Positions 50,372 to 60,518 are shown, numbered from the stretch's first letter. The stretch: DNA of 64,000 nucleotides from Planctomycetota bacterium (GCA_963204725.1 CAUJHH010000027.1:62001-126000), one strand, 5' to 3'. The notes: a model not told the origin generated them from the letters alone. Numbers and translations are program-made.

Positions 50372-51364
50372 ATGCCTTTCCCGAACGCCATGATCTTCCT
50401 CGCTGGCCTCCTCGCACAGGATGCCGCGACCGGCGGGGCAGAGCCGGGCACAGCGACGCCGACCGTCGCCCCCGCCGTGACCGACGAATCGCTCTTGGGC
50501 ACGCTCAGCCGATTGAGGTGGCCCGAGACCGCCAAAGAGTGGGAGAGCGTTCTCATCCTCCTGTCTGCCCGGGTGGTGCTGCCCCTGATTGGCGTCCTCC
50601 TCACCTTCGTTCTCGCGATGCTTGCTGCACGCCAGATCCGCAAGGCAACCGAACGGGCGTTGGTCCGTGGGAAAGTCGAGGTGACGCTCAGCCGCTTCCT
50701 CGCCAAGATCGCGTCGTGGGCATTCATCGCCCTGATCGTGCTCACGATCCTCAGCACGGTCGGAGTGAACGTCACGAGCATGGCCGCCCTTCTGGGCGCG
50801 AGCGGACTGGCCCTCGGCCTCGCGATCCAGGGCGCCCTGACGAATCTCTCTGCCGGCGTGATGCTCCTGATCTTCCGTCCCTACCGACTCGGCGACGTGG
50901 TTCGAATCGACGGCGAGCTCGGCACCGTCGCCGATATGGAACTCTTTACCACCCGCATCGACACGCTCGACAACCGCCGAATCATCCTGCCCAACAGCAA
51001 GATCTATGGCAACAAGATCGAGAACCTCACCCGCAACGCCCAGCGACGCGTCGAGATCCCCGTCGGCGTTTCCTATAAGGCGAGCTTCGACGACACCCGG
51101 CAGGCTTTGGAAGCAGCGGCCGCCGCCGTACCGGGAATGCTGTCAACCCCGGCTCCCGTCGTCATCGCCACCGGTTTCGGTGACTCGGCGGTCAATTGGG
51201 AAATCCGCCTCTGGTGTGCGCCCACTGACATCATCACGGTCCGCAGCGAGGCGATTCGGCTCATCAAGCAGGCGCTGGCCGATCGCGGCGTAGAGATCCC
51301 ATTCCCGCAGCGCGACCTCCATCTGGACGGCGATGTGCAGGTCTCCATCCGAGAACACGTCTGA
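50372..51364 (+). CDS. mscS: Small-conductance mechanosensitive channel (MscS family)
   Basis: Releases solutes on osmotic downshock. The 330-residue inner-membrane protein has three membrane segments. The pore helix region (about residues 130-175) is LGASGLALGLAIQGALTNLS followed by AGVMLLIFRPYRLGDVV, the classic MscS Gly/Ala pattern, and the cytoplasmic vestibule contains ILPNSKIYGNKIENLT. The N-terminal 40 residues include a hydrophobic stretch (MIFLAGLLAQDAATG) that could be a cleavable signal or a first helix. It stands alone between divergent and convergent neighbours. Confidence 0.92.
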   Translation: MPFPNAMIFLAGLLAQDAATGGAEPGTATPTVAPAVTDESLLGTLSRLRWPETAKEWESVLILLSARVVLPLIGVLLTFVLAMLAARQIRKATERALVRGKVEVTLSRFLAKIASWAFIALIVLTILSTVGVNVTSMAALLGASGLALGLAIQGALTNLSAGVMLLIFRPYRLGDVVRIDGELGTVADMELFTTRIDTLDNRRIILPNSKIYGNKIENLTRNAQRRVEIPVGVSYKASFDDTRQALEAAAAAVPGMLSTPAPVVIATGFGDSAVNWEIRLWCAPTDIITVRSEAIRLIKQALADRGVEIPFPQRDLHLDGDVQVSIREHV

Positions 51365-51382
51365 CTCGAACGGCCCGACGTA

Positions 51383-53341
51383 TCACACACCGCGTCGCCA
51401 GCGGTTCCAGATTCCCAAGCTGAGCAACGCAAAGAGCCGCTGCGCATGGTCGCGCCTGCTCGATTCGTGCTCGGCCAGCATCCGCTCCACAACACGTCCA
51501 TCAATTGCGACGCAGATTCCCTCAAAGGTGTCCGGCGTGCGGAGTGTCTCGTGCAGCAGCGTCCGAAGCGGTCCCTTCGCCCTGAACCAGTCGCCGATCG
51601 GAACAGCGAATCCCGCCTTCTTCGCACGAAGCACCTCGTCCGGCAGCACCCCTTTGGCCGCCTCGCGCAGCATGCCCTTTCGCCTGCCGCCGGGCATCAG
51701 CGTCTTCAACGGTGTTGCCGCTGCTCGATACACAAGCTCACGATCCAGCAGCGGAGCCCGCACCTCGAGCGCGACCCGCATCGACGCCGTGTCCACCTTC
51801 CGAAGCAGGTCGCCCGGCAGATACGTCTCGAAGTCTCTCCACTGCGCCATCCGCGGCACCTCAAACCTGTGCACGGTTTCCGTCTTTCCGGTCAGGTGCG
51901 CCATCTGTCTCGACGGATAGATCGCGACCAGATCCGCATAGCCGGCCCCCGAAGCGGCATCGCACAGTCGCCCAATCTTCGACCCCAAAGACTTCGGATC
52001 GCTCGCAGGCCAGGGAATCAAGCCCATCGCCCGCAGCGAACTCCGGTATCGCTCCAGTTTCGGTGCGGCCGCGTGCCGCTCGTACCCGCCGAACAACTCA
52101 TCCCCGCCGTCTCCTGAGATCGCCACCCGCACCCGCTCGCGCACCGCGCGGCTCAGCCAGTACGTCGGCAGAATCGAACTGTCTCCGAACGGCAGGCCCA
52201 TCCACTCGATCAACGCACGGATGTCAACCGCAGCATCCTGTTCAACCTCAACAGTCGTGTGATCGGTGCCCAGTTTGCGTGCCGTCAATTCCGCGAGCGC
52301 CGTTTCGTCGTACGTCGCGACCGGCATCCGCATCGTAAACGTCCGCAGACGCTCTCCCCTCTTCGCAAGGGCACGCTGCGCCGCCGCAGCCACCAGCCCC
52401 GAATCCAGTCCGCCCGAAAGCAGGCAGCCGAGCGGCACGTCCGCTTCCAGCCGCTGCTCAACGGCACGCTCGATGAGCGACCACGCGGACCGCGTGTCCA
52501 GAGCGAGCGACCGCGTCGCTTCTGCTTCCAGGCTGAGCCGCTGCCGCCCCGTGCGGCCGAGCGCATCGAACCACGCGAGCTGCCCCGGCTTCAGCTCTCG
52601 GATCCCTTCCCAGGGCGTTCCCTCTCCCCAGCCGAAGGCGATCCACTGCCGCATCGCGGCAGGATCGATCGCGATGGCAGTCTCGATCGCGCGCCGAATG
52701 CCCTGGTCCCAATCCTCCGTCTCGGCCTCGCGCTGCATCATTCGGAGCACGCCATACACCGCGCCCGCAGAACTTGCGAAGACCACGATCGCGCCCGATC
52801 CATCGGTGCCGCTCCCGTGCCGAGGCCGGATCTCCGCGAAATACAGCGGCTTCTCGCCCGCAAGGTCGCGCATCAGCACCAGCGAACGCTCACCCCCATC
52901 CCAGAGCCCAACGGCGTACATCCCCTCCAGCCGCCCCTGAAGCCCACGTCCCCATTCGCGATGCCCGTGCAGCAGCGTTTCCGTGTCGCTGTGATCACTC
53001 GTGAACGCATGCCCAAGTCGCTCGAGCTCGGCGCGGAGCGACCTGTGGTTGTAGATGCACCCGTTGAAAGTGACCGCGACCTCGCCCGCGCCATCCCCCC
53101 GCGCGGGAATGGTCATTGGCTGCCCACCGCCGGCCAGATCGAGGATTGCCATCCGCCGGTGCACCAACGCGACGTGCGCGACGCTCCCCTCCGGACCCGG
53201 GGCTCTGGTCCGCCACCGGCCAGCGCCGTCCGGCCCACGAGCCATGATCGGCGCATCGAGCGCATCGAGCCACCGATCCGGAATCGCCACCTCCGGCGAA
53301 ACGATCGGCGCGACCCTCATGATGCCCGCGATGCCGCACAT
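51383..53341 (-). CDS. asnB: Asparagine synthetase B (glutamine-hydrolysing)
   Basis: The 652-residue enzyme transfers glutamine amide nitrogen to aspartate using ATP. The start at 53341 gives MCGIAGIM, so the nucleophile is Cys2 after Met removal. The class II glutaminase domain contains [28 protein letters not shown] and MYAVGLWD. The synthetase domain has the PP-loop [27 protein letters not shown] and [20 protein letters not shown]. An in-frame upstream extension of 39 residues is not homologous. It could also belong to an exopolysaccharide-type asparagine synthetase subgroup, but no such cluster is adjacent. It is divergent from xylA. Confidence 0.93.
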   Translation of the reverse strand: MCGIAGIMRVAPIVSPEVAIPDRWLDALDAPIMARGPDGAGRWRTRAPGPEGSVAHVALVHRRMAILDLAGGGQPMTIPARGDGAGEVAVTFNGCIYNHRSLRAELERLGHAFTSDHSDTETLLHGHREWGRGLQGRLEGMYAVGLWDGGERSLVLMRDLAGEKPLYFAEIRPRHGSGTDGSGAIVVFASSAGAVYGVLRMMQREAETEDWDQGIRRAIETAIAIDPAAMRQWIAFGWGEGTPWEGIRELKPGQLAWFDALGRTGRQRLSLEAEATRSLALDTRSAWSLIERAVEQRLEADVPLGCLLSGGLDSGLVAAAAQRALAKRGERLRTFTMRMPVATYDETALAELTARKLGTDHTTVEVEQDAAVDIRALIEWMGLPFGDSSILPTYWLSRAVRERVRVAISGDGGDELFGGYERHAAAPKLERYRSSLRAMGLIPWPASDPKSLGSKIGRLCDAASGAGYADLVAIYPSRQMAHLTGKTETVHRFEVPRMAQWRDFETYLPGDLLRKVDTASMRVALEVRAPLLDRELVYRAAATPLKTLMPGGRRKGMLREAAKGVLPDEVLRAKKAGFAVPIGDWFRAKGPLRTLLHETLRTPDTFEGICVAIDGRVVERMLAEHESSRRDHAQRLFALLSLGIWNRWRRGV

Positions 53342-53430
53342 GCAGGCGCAGCGTACCGTGCCCCTTGCACGCTGTCTCGTCGCTTGCCACACTATCCATC
53401 CGAACGCCCCCAGCCCGAGAGGACCCCCGG

Positions 53431-54600
53431 ATGCCAGATCGCTACGCCCCGACACCAAAGGACAAGTTCACCTTCGGCCTCTGGACCGTCGGGAATACGG
53501 GCCGCGACCCATTCGGGGAGCCGACGCGTCCACCCCTCGTTCCAGCCGAGATCGTGGATCTTCTCGGGGAAGTGGGGGGTGTCCACGGTGTGAACTTCCA
53601 CGACAACGACCTCCTGCCGATTGACGCGTCGGAGGCCGAGGCCGCCAGAATCAAGGCTGATTTCGCCAAGTCGCTCAAACGCAACAAATTGAAGGTGGCG
53701 ATGGCCACCACGAATCTTTTCTCCGACCCCGCATTCAGAGACGGCGCATTCACCAGCAACGATGCGGAGGTCCGCGCATACGCCCTCCAGAAGACCATGC
53801 GTGCGATGGAGCTCGGTGCCGAGTTCGGCGCCCAGATCTATGTCTTCTGGGGTGGCCGCGAGGGTGCGGAGACCGACGCAGCCAAAGACCCCATCGAGGC
53901 CACGGTCAGGTTCCGCAACGCGCTGGACTTTCTGTGCGCGTACTCCATCGATCGCGGCTTCGGGTACAAATTCGCGCTCGAGGCCAAGCCCAACGAGCCC
54001 AGGGCCCACATGTACTTCCCAACCACCGGCCACTACCTCGCGCTCATCCCGACTCTCAAGCACGCGGACCTCGTCGGCGTGAACCCGGAAGTCGCTCACG
54101 AGCACATGGCCGGGCTGAACTTCACCCACGCCGTGGCCCAGGCCATCGGCGCGGGAAAGCTCTTCCACATCGACCTGAACGACCAGGAGTTCGGACGCTA
54201 CGACCAGGATCTCCGCTTCGGCTCCGCCAATCCAAAGGCCGCCTTCTTCCTCGTCAAGCTCCTCGAAGAGAGCAAGTACCAGGGCTTTCGCCACTTCGAC
54301 GCCCACGCCTACCGCACGGCGGATCGGGCCGACAGCATCGAGTTCGCGCGCGGGTGCATGCGCACCTACCTCATGCTCAAAGAAAGGGCCCGCCAGTGGG
54401 CCGACGATCCGATCATCAAGTCACTCTTGAAGCAGATCAACCGCGCGGGCAAGGACATGGACGCCCTCTCCGCGAAGTACTCCAGGGGCCACGCCGAGAC
54501 CCTGCTCGCGATGCGATTCGATCGCGCCGCGCTCGCCGCACGCCCGCTCCCCTATGAACGCCTCGACCAGCGCACGATGGAGATCCTCATGGGCGTGTGA
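53431..54600 (+). CDS. xylA: Xylose isomerase (class I)
   Basis: Interconverts xylose and xylulose (also glucose and fructose). The 389-residue length and motifs match the actinomycete-like class [12 protein letters not shown] (His57, Asp60), [39 protein letters not shown] and FHIDLNDQ, which provide the metal ligands, and [14 protein letters not shown] lies shortly before the ATG at 53431. There is no xylulose kinase or transporter alongside, so this is an isolated gene. Confidence 0.96.
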   Translation: MPDRYAPTPKDKFTFGLWTVGNTGRDPFGEPTRPPLVPAEIVDLLGEVGGVHGVNFHDNDLLPIDASEAEAARIKADFAKSLKRNKLKVAMATTNLFSDPAFRDGAFTSNDAEVRAYALQKTMRAMELGAEFGAQIYVFWGGREGAETDAAKDPIEATVRFRNALDFLCAYSIDRGFGYKFALEAKPNEPRAHMYFPTTGHYLALIPTLKHADLVGVNPEVAHEHMAGLNFTHAVAQAIGAGKLFHIDLNDQEFGRYDQDLRFGSANPKAAFFLVKLLEESKYQGFRHFDAHAYRTADRADSIEFARGCMRTYLMLKERARQWADDPIIKSLLKQINRAGKDMDALSAKYSRGHAETLLAMRFDRAALAARPLPYERLDQRTMEILMGV

Positions 54601-54618
54601 ACCGCAGTGCCAAACGCC

Positions 54619-55194
54619 TCATGATTCAACCGGCTCGCTCTCAGGTTCTGCGCCAACGGCCGCGGGCCTCTCACCCACAATCGCGACATCGGGCTCGCGT
54701 TCGCTGTGCGGATTGTTCCGGAACCGTCCCGTCCGTAGACCCCAGATCGTGTGAACGACGCGCGTGACCACGATCCCGGATGCGAATCCGAACACAAAGG
54801 CCCAACTCGGTTTGATCCCCTGGTGCTGCAGCAGGTACATCAGCCCGCCCGCCACGAGGTAGTAGAGCGGCGAGAGGATCGCCCGCTCAAACTGGATCAG
54901 CGAAGCATCCTTGAAGAATGCCCGCTTGCTCTTTCGCACCTTCGGCCGCCGCGACGCCGGTGTCCAGTGGTTGGCCAGCCAATGAAGGCCGTAATAGAGC
55001 ATGACATCCGCGACCATGTCGAGCGCCGCGGCACACACCGTGATCAGAAACTTGTGCTCCGGTCCGATCCAATCACTCACCAGCGCGACCGGGTACTTTG
55101 CCGCAAGGATCGCCAGCAGACCCGCAGCGATCACGTTGAAGTTGATGTTGAACACGCGGCTGCGCTGGTAGAGTTGGAACAGTCTGTCTGGCAT
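54619..55194 (-). CDS. Four-helix membrane protein of unknown function downstream of UDP-glucose dehydrogenase
   Basis: A 191-residue protein with four hydrophobic segments (FNVIAAGLLAILAAKYPVAL, FLITVCAAALDMVADVMLYY, ILSPLYYLVAGGLMYLLQ and WAFVFGFASGIVVTRVVHTI), a Lys/Arg-rich cytoplasmic loop between the second and third, and a Glu-rich C-terminus. I do not recognise the family. It begins 40 bases after the dehydrogenase stop on the same strand, so the two may form an operon, and a link to envelope sugars is possible. The start at 55194 lacks a strong ribosome site; upstream in-frame Met codons overlap the dehydrogenase. Confidence 0.58.
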   Translation of the reverse strand: MPDRLFQLYQRSRVFNINFNVIAAGLLAILAAKYPVALVSDWIGPEHKFLITVCAAALDMVADVMLYYGLHWLANHWTPASRRPKVRKSKRAFFKDASLIQFERAILSPLYYLVAGGLMYLLQHQGIKPSWAFVFGFASGIVVTRVVHTIWGLRTGRFRNNPHSEREPDVAIVGERPAAVGAEPESEPVES

Positions 55195-55234
55195 CACATC
55201 GCTGCTCGCGTTTGATTCCGGAGCCGCCACCCGA

Positions 55235-56590
55235 TCACGCCGGACGCACGCTGCTGCGTCCGACGGAGTGATACGTGTACCCCGCCTGCGCCACCTGCGA
55301 AGGTCGATACAGGTTTCGACCGTCAAAGATCGTCCGGCCCTTGAGCGATGTCGCGAGCCGCGCAAAGTCGGGGCTCTTGAACTCATCCCAGTCCGTCGAG
55401 ATCACCAGCGCGTCAGCACCCTGGGCCGCCTCGTACATGTCGTCGACAATCGCGACCGCTGAGCCATGAGACGTTCCGAGGTCGTGGCGGGCATTCTCGT
55501 TCGCGACCGGGTCGAACGCACGCACACTCGCGCCCGCCGCCAGTGCCTTGCGCATCAGAGTCAGCGCTGGCGATTCGCGGATGTCGTCCGTCTGAGGCTT
55601 GAACGCGATCCCCCAGAACGCAAGCGTCTTCCCCTTCACGCCGCCCATGGACTCGAAGTGGCGCTCGATCTTCGCGAAGAAACGCTCCCGCTGGTGCTGG
55701 TTCACATCGTGAACCGCCTTCGATAGCGGCGTCGGCACGCCCGAGTTGTCGCCCATCATGATGCAGGCCAGGGTGTCCTTCGGAAAGCACGAGCCGCCGT
55801 ACCCGAGGCCCGGGTACAGGAACGCCGAACCGATCCGCTTGTCCGAGCACATCCCCTCGCGAACCCGGTTGATGTCCGCGCCATACGCCTCGCACAGCGA
55901 CGCCATCTCGTTGATGAACGAGATCTTTGTCGCAAGGAAGTTGTTCGATGCGTACTTGACCATCTCCGACGACGGAATGTCGATGATGAAGATCGGGTGA
56001 CCGTTGCGCACGAACGGGTCATAGAGCGTCCGGAAAAAATCGCCTGTAGAGGGATCGTCAACGCCGCACACGACGCGATCCGGTTTGATGAAGTCGTTGA
56101 TCGCCGCGCCCTCTTTCAGGAACTCCGGGTTGTTCGCGATATGGAACTTGGCTTCCGGGGCCGCGGCGCGGATCCGATCTCGAACCGCCAGCGAGGTTCC
56201 CACTGGCACCGTGCTCTTCACGACGACGGTCATGGCCGGGGCGTTCGCGGGCCGCGACTTCAGCACCGTCGCGATATCGTCCGCCGCGGAGTGGATGTAC
56301 TTGAGGTCCGTCTGGCCGTCCGCATCGGTCGGCGTGCCGACGCAAATGAAGATCGCATCGACGTCCCGGTAGGCTTCCTCCCGCTTGGTCGTAAATCGCA
56401 GCCGTCCCGCCGCGATGTTCTTCTCCATCAATTCGGTCAGACCGGGCTCGTAGATCGGGCACTCGCCCCGGCGCAGCTTCTCGATCTTCTTCTCATCGAT
56501 GTCGAGGCAGATCACGTCGTTGCCCGTATTCGAGAAGCAAACACCAGTCACCAACCCGACATATCCGGTTCCAACCATCGTCAGACGCAT
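55235..56590 (-). CDS. ugd: UDP-glucose 6-dehydrogenase
   Basis: Oxidises UDP-glucose to UDP-glucuronate with two NAD+, supplying precursors for polysaccharides. The 451-residue protein starts MRLTMVGTGYVG (NAD-binding GxGYVG, residues 7-12) after GAGAGG. It contains FICVGTPTDADGQTD, STVPVGTS, NPEFLKEGAAI, KYASNNFLATKISFINEMA and the catalytic cysteine in LGYGGSCFPKDTLAC (about residue 268). IAFKPQTDDIRESPA is the C-terminal UDP-binding part. A substrate other than glucose, such as UDP-GlcNAc-type or GDP-mannose-type, cannot be excluded by sequence reading alone. Confidence 0.94.
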   Translation of the reverse strand: MRLTMVGTGYVGLVTGVCFSNTGNDVICLDIDEKKIEKLRRGECPIYEPGLTELMEKNIAAGRLRFTTKREEAYRDVDAIFICVGTPTDADGQTDLKYIHSAADDIATVLKSRPANAPAMTVVVKSTVPVGTSLAVRDRIRAAAPEAKFHIANNPEFLKEGAAINDFIKPDRVVCGVDDPSTGDFFRTLYDPFVRNGHPIFIIDIPSSEMVKYASNNFLATKISFINEMASLCEAYGADINRVREGMCSDKRIGSAFLYPGLGYGGSCFPKDTLACIMMGDNSGVPTPLSKAVHDVNQHQRERFFAKIERHFESMGGVKGKTLAFWGIAFKPQTDDIRESPALTLMRKALAAGASVRAFDPVANENARHDLGTSHGSAVAIVDDMYEAAQGADALVISTDWDEFKSPDFARLATSLKGRTIFDGRNLYRPSQVAQAGYTYHSVGRSSVRPA

Positions 56591-56691
56591 CGCGCACCTC
56601 TCAAATAGAGCCTGCCGCCGACGCTCCGGGCCAGCGGGTGGGACTATAGCCCGCGCGACAGACCGCGCCCGACTCCGTACACTCTCCGCCC

Positions 56692-57528
56692 ATGCCAAAG
56701 CCACCGAAGAAACAACGCTCGTCCACAAAGCCCACTCGCGCCCAACGAGCCGATAAGCACGACCTCTATCAGCGCTCAGTCCAAGACGTTGAGTCCGAGA
56801 TCGACTTCGTCGATGCCCAGTTCAAGCGAATCCGCAAACGCCGCGCCGCGGTCCTCCGCGAGGACTTCTGCGGCACCGCGAACTCCTGCTGCGAATGGGT
56901 CCGCCGTCGCCCCGGCAATCGCGCGATCGGCGTCGACCTCGATCAGCCCACGCTCGACTGGGGCGTTGCGCACAACCTCTCCACCCTCCGGCCCTCCCAG
57001 CGCGACCGCATCACGCTCCTCAACCGCAACGTGCTCGAACCTGGTCCGAAGGCCAAACGAGTCGACGCGGTGCTCGCCATGAACTTCTCCTACTGGATCT
57101 TCAAGACCAGGGACGAACTCCGCGAGTACTTCTCGACTGTCCGGCGTTCACTCGTCAAGGACGGCCTCTTCTTCCTCGACTTCTACGGTGGACCGGACAG
57201 CCTCAAAGTCACGCGTGAGCGTCGCGACTGCCGCGGCTTCACCTACATCTGGGACCAGGCCGAGTACGACTCGCTCACCGGCAGCTACACCTGCCACATC
57301 CACTTCGCCTTCCCCGATGGCTCACGTCTCCGCAACGCCTTCACCTACCAATGGCGCCTCTGGAACCTCACGGAGATCCGAGACCTCCTCGCCGAGGCCG
57401 GCTTCTCAAAGTCCACCGTCTACCTTGAAGGCGACGACGGCGAGGGAGGAGGCGACGGCCAGTTTGCCCCAGCCAAGGTCGGTGAGAACTGCCTCGCGTG
57501 GCTCGCCTACATCGTGGTCGAGCCCTGA
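56692..57528 (+). CDS. SAM-dependent class I methyltransferase
   Basis: A 278-residue cytoplasmic protein with a Lys/Arg-rich N-terminus. The SAM-binding motif is LREDFCGTANSCCEW, followed by the acidic end of strand two, GVDLDQPT, then VDAVLAMNFSYWIF and GLFFLDFYGG. This is a standard Rossmann methyltransferase; the substrate cannot be told. The second half (FTYIWDQAEYDSLTGSYTCH, RLRNAFTYQWRLWNLTEIRD) resembles small-molecule methyltransferases. It is divergent from ugd. Confidence 0.82.
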   Translation: MPKPPKKQRSSTKPTRAQRADKHDLYQRSVQDVESEIDFVDAQFKRIRKRRAAVLREDFCGTANSCCEWVRRRPGNRAIGVDLDQPTLDWGVAHNLSTLRPSQRDRITLLNRNVLEPGPKAKRVDAVLAMNFSYWIFKTRDELREYFSTVRRSLVKDGLFFLDFYGGPDSLKVTRERRDCRGFTYIWDQAEYDSLTGSYTCHIHFAFPDGSRLRNAFTYQWRLWNLTEIRDLLAEAGFSKSTVYLEGDDGEGGGDGQFAPAKVGENCLAWLAYIVVEP

Positions 57529-57556
57529 GCGGCTCTCGCCCCAACCTGCGCTATCA

Positions 57557-57574
57557 TTTCAAGAAGAATTGAAA
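57557..57574 (+). promoter_or_regulatory. AT-rich inverted repeat ahead of polyprenyl synthase gene
   Basis: TTTCAA-N6-TTGAAA is a perfect six-base-arm palindrome (57557-57574) overlapping a possible -10 (TATCAT, 57552-57557). Its AT richness stands out, and it could be an operator 38 bases ahead of the gene. There is no clear -35. Confidence 0.35.
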
Positions 57575-57611
57575 GTGGGGCCTCCACGCCCCAGGAACGA
57601 CCGGAGCGTTG

Positions 57612-58646
57612 ATGAGAGGCGTCGTCCAACTCAGTCCCGAACTCGAAGGCGTCCAGGCGTTGCTGATCGCATCGCTCGCACTCGTCCAGCGCCGTTTCGC
57701 CGACCAGCTCCGGACCGACCTCCCCGTCGTCAACGAGCTCTGTGCCCACGTCGAGCGTTACCACGGCAAGATGCTCCGTCCCATCCTCGTCCTTCTCTCC
57801 GGCCTCGCCGCGCATCCGGATGCCACGCACGCCGCGCCCGAATCGCTACTGACCGAAGACCACGTCACCATGGCCGCCGTCTGCGAGATGGTCCACATGG
57901 CGACGCTCGTGCACGACGACATTCTCGACGAGGCGGAAACCCGCCGCCGCGGGCGCACGCTCAACGCGCTCCGCGGCAACGAGGCCGCGGTGCTCCTCGG
58001 CGACTATCTCATCGCCTCCGCCTACCACCTCTGCTCCCAGCTCGCCTCGCAGGACCACGCCCTCGCGATCGGCCATGTCAGCCGCGTGCTCTGCGCCGGG
58101 GAGCTCCTCCAGATCGATCACCGCGAGGACTGGTCGCTCGACGAGCCGACCTACTTCCAGATTCTGGAACGCAAGACCGCCTCGCTGATCGCCGTTGCCT
58201 GCGAGCGCGGCGCGCTGATCTCCGGCGCGTCACGCGCCGCCGCCGCCGCTCTCTCGCTCTACGGACGGCGGCTCGGCGTCGCATTCCAGATCCAGGACGA
58301 TCTCCTCGATCTGACCGGCGAAGAGGGGACAGTCGGAAAGTCCGTTGGCAAGGATATCGAAAAGGGCAAGCTCACCCTGCCGCTGATCCTCCACCTCGCC
58401 ACGGCCGATCAACGCGAGCGAGCCGAAACGATCCGGCTGATCCAGAGCGCGGCACATCCGAATTCCATTGCCGAGCGAGCCAGCCTCGCCGATCGGCTCC
58501 TCGCCTCCGGCTCCCTGGCCCGCGCGCACAACACTGCGCTCGACCTCGTGGCCGACGCAAAGGCCGCGCTCGAAACGCTCTCCCCGACGCCCGCGCGCGC
58601 CGTCCTCGAGCGCATGGCCGACGCCGCGATCGATCGCTCGCTCTGA
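57612..58646 (+). CDS. Polyprenyl diphosphate synthase (trans-isoprenyl, IspB/HepT-like)
   Basis: Condenses isopentenyl diphosphate onto an allylic primer to make a long-chain prenyl diphosphate, probably the quinone side chain. The 344-residue protein has GKMLRPILVLLSG, the first aspartate-rich motif HDDILDEAETRRR (Asp102, Asp103, Asp106) and the second QDDLLDLTG (Asp229, Asp230, Asp233), then GKDIEKGKLTLPLI. GGAG lies five bases before the ATG at 57612. Chain length cannot be fixed by eye. It is convergent with marC. Confidence 0.93.
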   Translation: MRGVVQLSPELEGVQALLIASLALVQRRFADQLRTDLPVVNELCAHVERYHGKMLRPILVLLSGLAAHPDATHAAPESLLTEDHVTMAAVCEMVHMATLVHDDILDEAETRRRGRTLNALRGNEAAVLLGDYLIASAYHLCSQLASQDHALAIGHVSRVLCAGELLQIDHREDWSLDEPTYFQILERKTASLIAVACERGALISGASRAAAAALSLYGRRLGVAFQIQDDLLDLTGEEGTVGKSVGKDIEKGKLTLPLILHLATADQRERAETIRLIQSAAHPNSIAERASLADRLLASGSLARAHNTALDLVADAKAALETLSPTPARAVLERMADAAIDRSL

Positions 58647-58668
58647 TCGACGCCCAAATCGCCTTGGC

Positions 58669-59268
58669 TCACTCCAGCGTCGCCAGGAACGCCCGCAGCC
58701 CACCCAGCAGCATCTCCACCGAGATCGCCACCAGCAGCATCCCCATCAGACGCTCGATCGCGATCAGCGTCCGCTTCCCGATCCTCGCAGCAATCCGCAT
58801 CCCGACAACCAGCACCACCGCCGCCACGAACCACGCCAGGCCCACCGAAGCCAGGCGGCTCGTCATCGATCCCGTGCCGCTCGTTCCCAACAGCAGCACC
58901 ATCGCGATCGCCGACGGCCCCGCGAGCATCGGTGTCGCGAGCGGCACGATCAGTGGCTCGCCCGCGCCCTCCGTCTCAAAGCTCAGCTTGATCGACGGAA
59001 AAATCATCGGCAGCGCGATCAGAAACAGGATGATCGCCCCCGCCAGCGTGAGCGCCGGCTCCGAGATGTGCAACGCGCCCAAAATGTGCCGCCCCGCGAA
59101 GAAGAAGAGCAGCAGGATGGCAAGCGCGATCACAAGCTCCCGCATCAGAACCAGCCCGCGCCGCTCCGGCGCGACACCCCGCAGGATCCCCACGAAGATC
59201 GGGATCAGCCCGAACGGATCGATGATGAAGAAAAGCACGACGGCATTCGAGATGACGCTCGAGAGCAT
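58669..59268 (-). CDS. MarC-family integral membrane protein
   Basis: A 199-residue inner-membrane protein with six hydrophobic segments. Characteristic stretches are FFIIDPFGLIPIFVGI at the N-terminus, ALTLAGAIILFLIALPMIFP and PLATPMLAGPSAIAMVLLLG, with RLMGMLLVAISVEMLLGGL at the end. The family is poorly understood; a transport role is proposed but unproven. I chose the Met at 59268 because the 18 residues before it are not hydrophobic or conserved. Confidence 0.87.
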   Translation of the reverse strand: MLSSVISNAVVLFFIIDPFGLIPIFVGILRGVAPERRGLVLMRELVIALAILLLFFFAGRHILGALHISEPALTLAGAIILFLIALPMIFPSIKLSFETEGAGEPLIVPLATPMLAGPSAIAMVLLLGTSGTGSMTSRLASVGLAWFVAAVVLVVGMRIAARIGKRTLIAIERLMGMLLVAISVEMLLGGLRAFLATLE

Positions 59269-59300
59269 GGCGGCATGGTAACCGGCCCCGCCGCCTCGCG

Positions 59301-60518
59301 TCAGTACATGTCGCTCATCCACGGTGTCGAGCGCGCGAAGACGCTGTCCGCCATCGCCAGACCCAGCTCATCTCCGTCGGCAAGGCCGAGGAGCCGCGCC
59401 TGTCGCGCCGTGTTGAAGCCGGAGTAGATTGTCGCCAGCCCGCGAGCCGACACGCGAAGCGAGCCGCCGCCGGACAATTGCGGCTTACCTCTCTCCGCAA
59501 TCGCCCGTCCCTCCGCGATCCGCACACGCCACGTGCCCACGTTGCCCGAGACCACGTCGTCGGCGACTTCAATGTTCAGCGTCGCATCGATCGCCGGTGA
59601 ATACCCGCGCGACTCGATTGCCCGCTTGACATCCACGACACGGATCAGCCAGTCGTCTTTCAACTCCACCTTGTGCCGCTGCTGCTGGAGCAGTTGCAGC
59701 GCGGGGTGCGTCGGCCCCCCGGCAAAGGTCAGGTCCTCACCCATCATCGAGAAATCGTGCAGGAATCCCCACAGCCGGCGACCCGCCGCCTCGTCATTGA
59801 ACACAAAGTCCGTCAGCGCGACGTTGAACCTGCCGAAGGGGCTCGGTCGCTGCTGGCACAGATACAGATACCCGCGAAGTGTTCCCGCCCCGTCGCGCAC
59901 GCCGAACCCGCGATACGTCTCTTCACGCATCTTCCGGACCCGGGCCCAGATGTAAGGCCCGCGATCGAGCATCCCCTCATACATCGACGCGAACGCGTTG
60001 TAACAAGCCCGAATCTCCGGGTCGTCCGATTCATCGAGCGCAACGACCCGCAGCGAGCCATCCCCGCCGCCACCATTCATCGCACCCTCGGCGTCGATCC
60101 GCACCAGGGGCACGGTGTATCCAAACCGATGCCCAGCTTGCTCGTATCCGAACTTCCGATAGAGCCGGTGAGTGGAGGCATAGAGCCCCGCGAGCGCCCA
60201 CCCCTCTTCCGATGCCGACTCAACAAATCGCTTCATCATGAACGCCGCCTGCCCGCGACCGCGTTCCTCAGGAGAGACCGCAACGCCAGCCACACCCAGC
60301 AAGGGCACGCTCCGTCCGCCAAAGAATGCGCCCATTGGGATCCGAAGCAGGGCCGCGACCGTCCGGGCATCGTCGCGAACGACACGCAGATGCTCAACGC
60401 CCGCCTTCGTCAACCATTCGCGGCTGCCCTCCGGCGTCCCCCCGAACGCGAGTGAGATCATGCGCGTCACCGATTCCTGATCACGTGCGTCATCAAATGT
60501 CTCATACGCCCGGCTCAT
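59301..60518 (-). CDS. Eis-like GNAT N-acetyltransferase
   Basis: A 405-residue protein with the Eis layout. The N-terminal GNAT domain has VAGVAVSPEERGRGQAAFMM (acetyl-CoA loop), a second GNAT-like middle domain follows (LRGYLYLCQQRPSPFGRF), and the C-terminal SCP2-like domain contains RGLATIYSGFNTARQARLL. The chain ends DMY, so the terminal carboxylate could act as general base as in Eis. Such enzymes acetylate amines including aminoglycosides, but the natural substrate is unknown. It lies 32 bases from the marC start on the same strand. Confidence 0.85.
   Translation of the reverse strand: MSRAYETFDDARDQESVTRMISLAFGGTPEGSREWLTKAGVEHLRVVRDDARTVAALLRIPMGAFFGGRSVPLLGVAGVAVSPEERGRGQAAFMMKRFVESASEEGWALAGLYASTHRLYRKFGYEQAGHRFGYTVPLVRIDAEGAMNGGGGDGSLRVVALDESDDPEIRACYNAFASMYEGMLDRGPYIWARVRKMREETYRGFGVRDGAGTLRGYLYLCQQRPSPFGRFNVALTDFVFNDEAAGRRLWGFLHDFSMMGEDLTFAGGPTHPALQLLQQQRHKVELKDDWLIRVVDVKRAIESRGYSPAIDATLNIEVADDVVSGNVGTWRVRIAEGRAIAERGKPQLSGGGSLRVSARGLATIYSGFNTARQARLLGLADGDELGLAMADSVFARSTPWMSDMY

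Noticed and set aside
51446..53593. Plus-strand frames of 223, 224 and 444 residues
   Set aside because: Antisense to asnB; Arg/Pro-rich composition and no motifs.
56644..56649. CTATAG palindrome as a shared -10 for the divergent ugd and methyltransferase genes
   Set aside because: No acceptable -35 at 16-18 bases on either strand.
57188..59281. A 697-residue plus-strand reading frame
   Set aside because: It runs across the methyltransferase, the polyprenyl synthase (wrong frame) and the minus-strand marC gene; its composition (Arg/Pro/Ala) is that of a shadow frame in GC-rich DNA.
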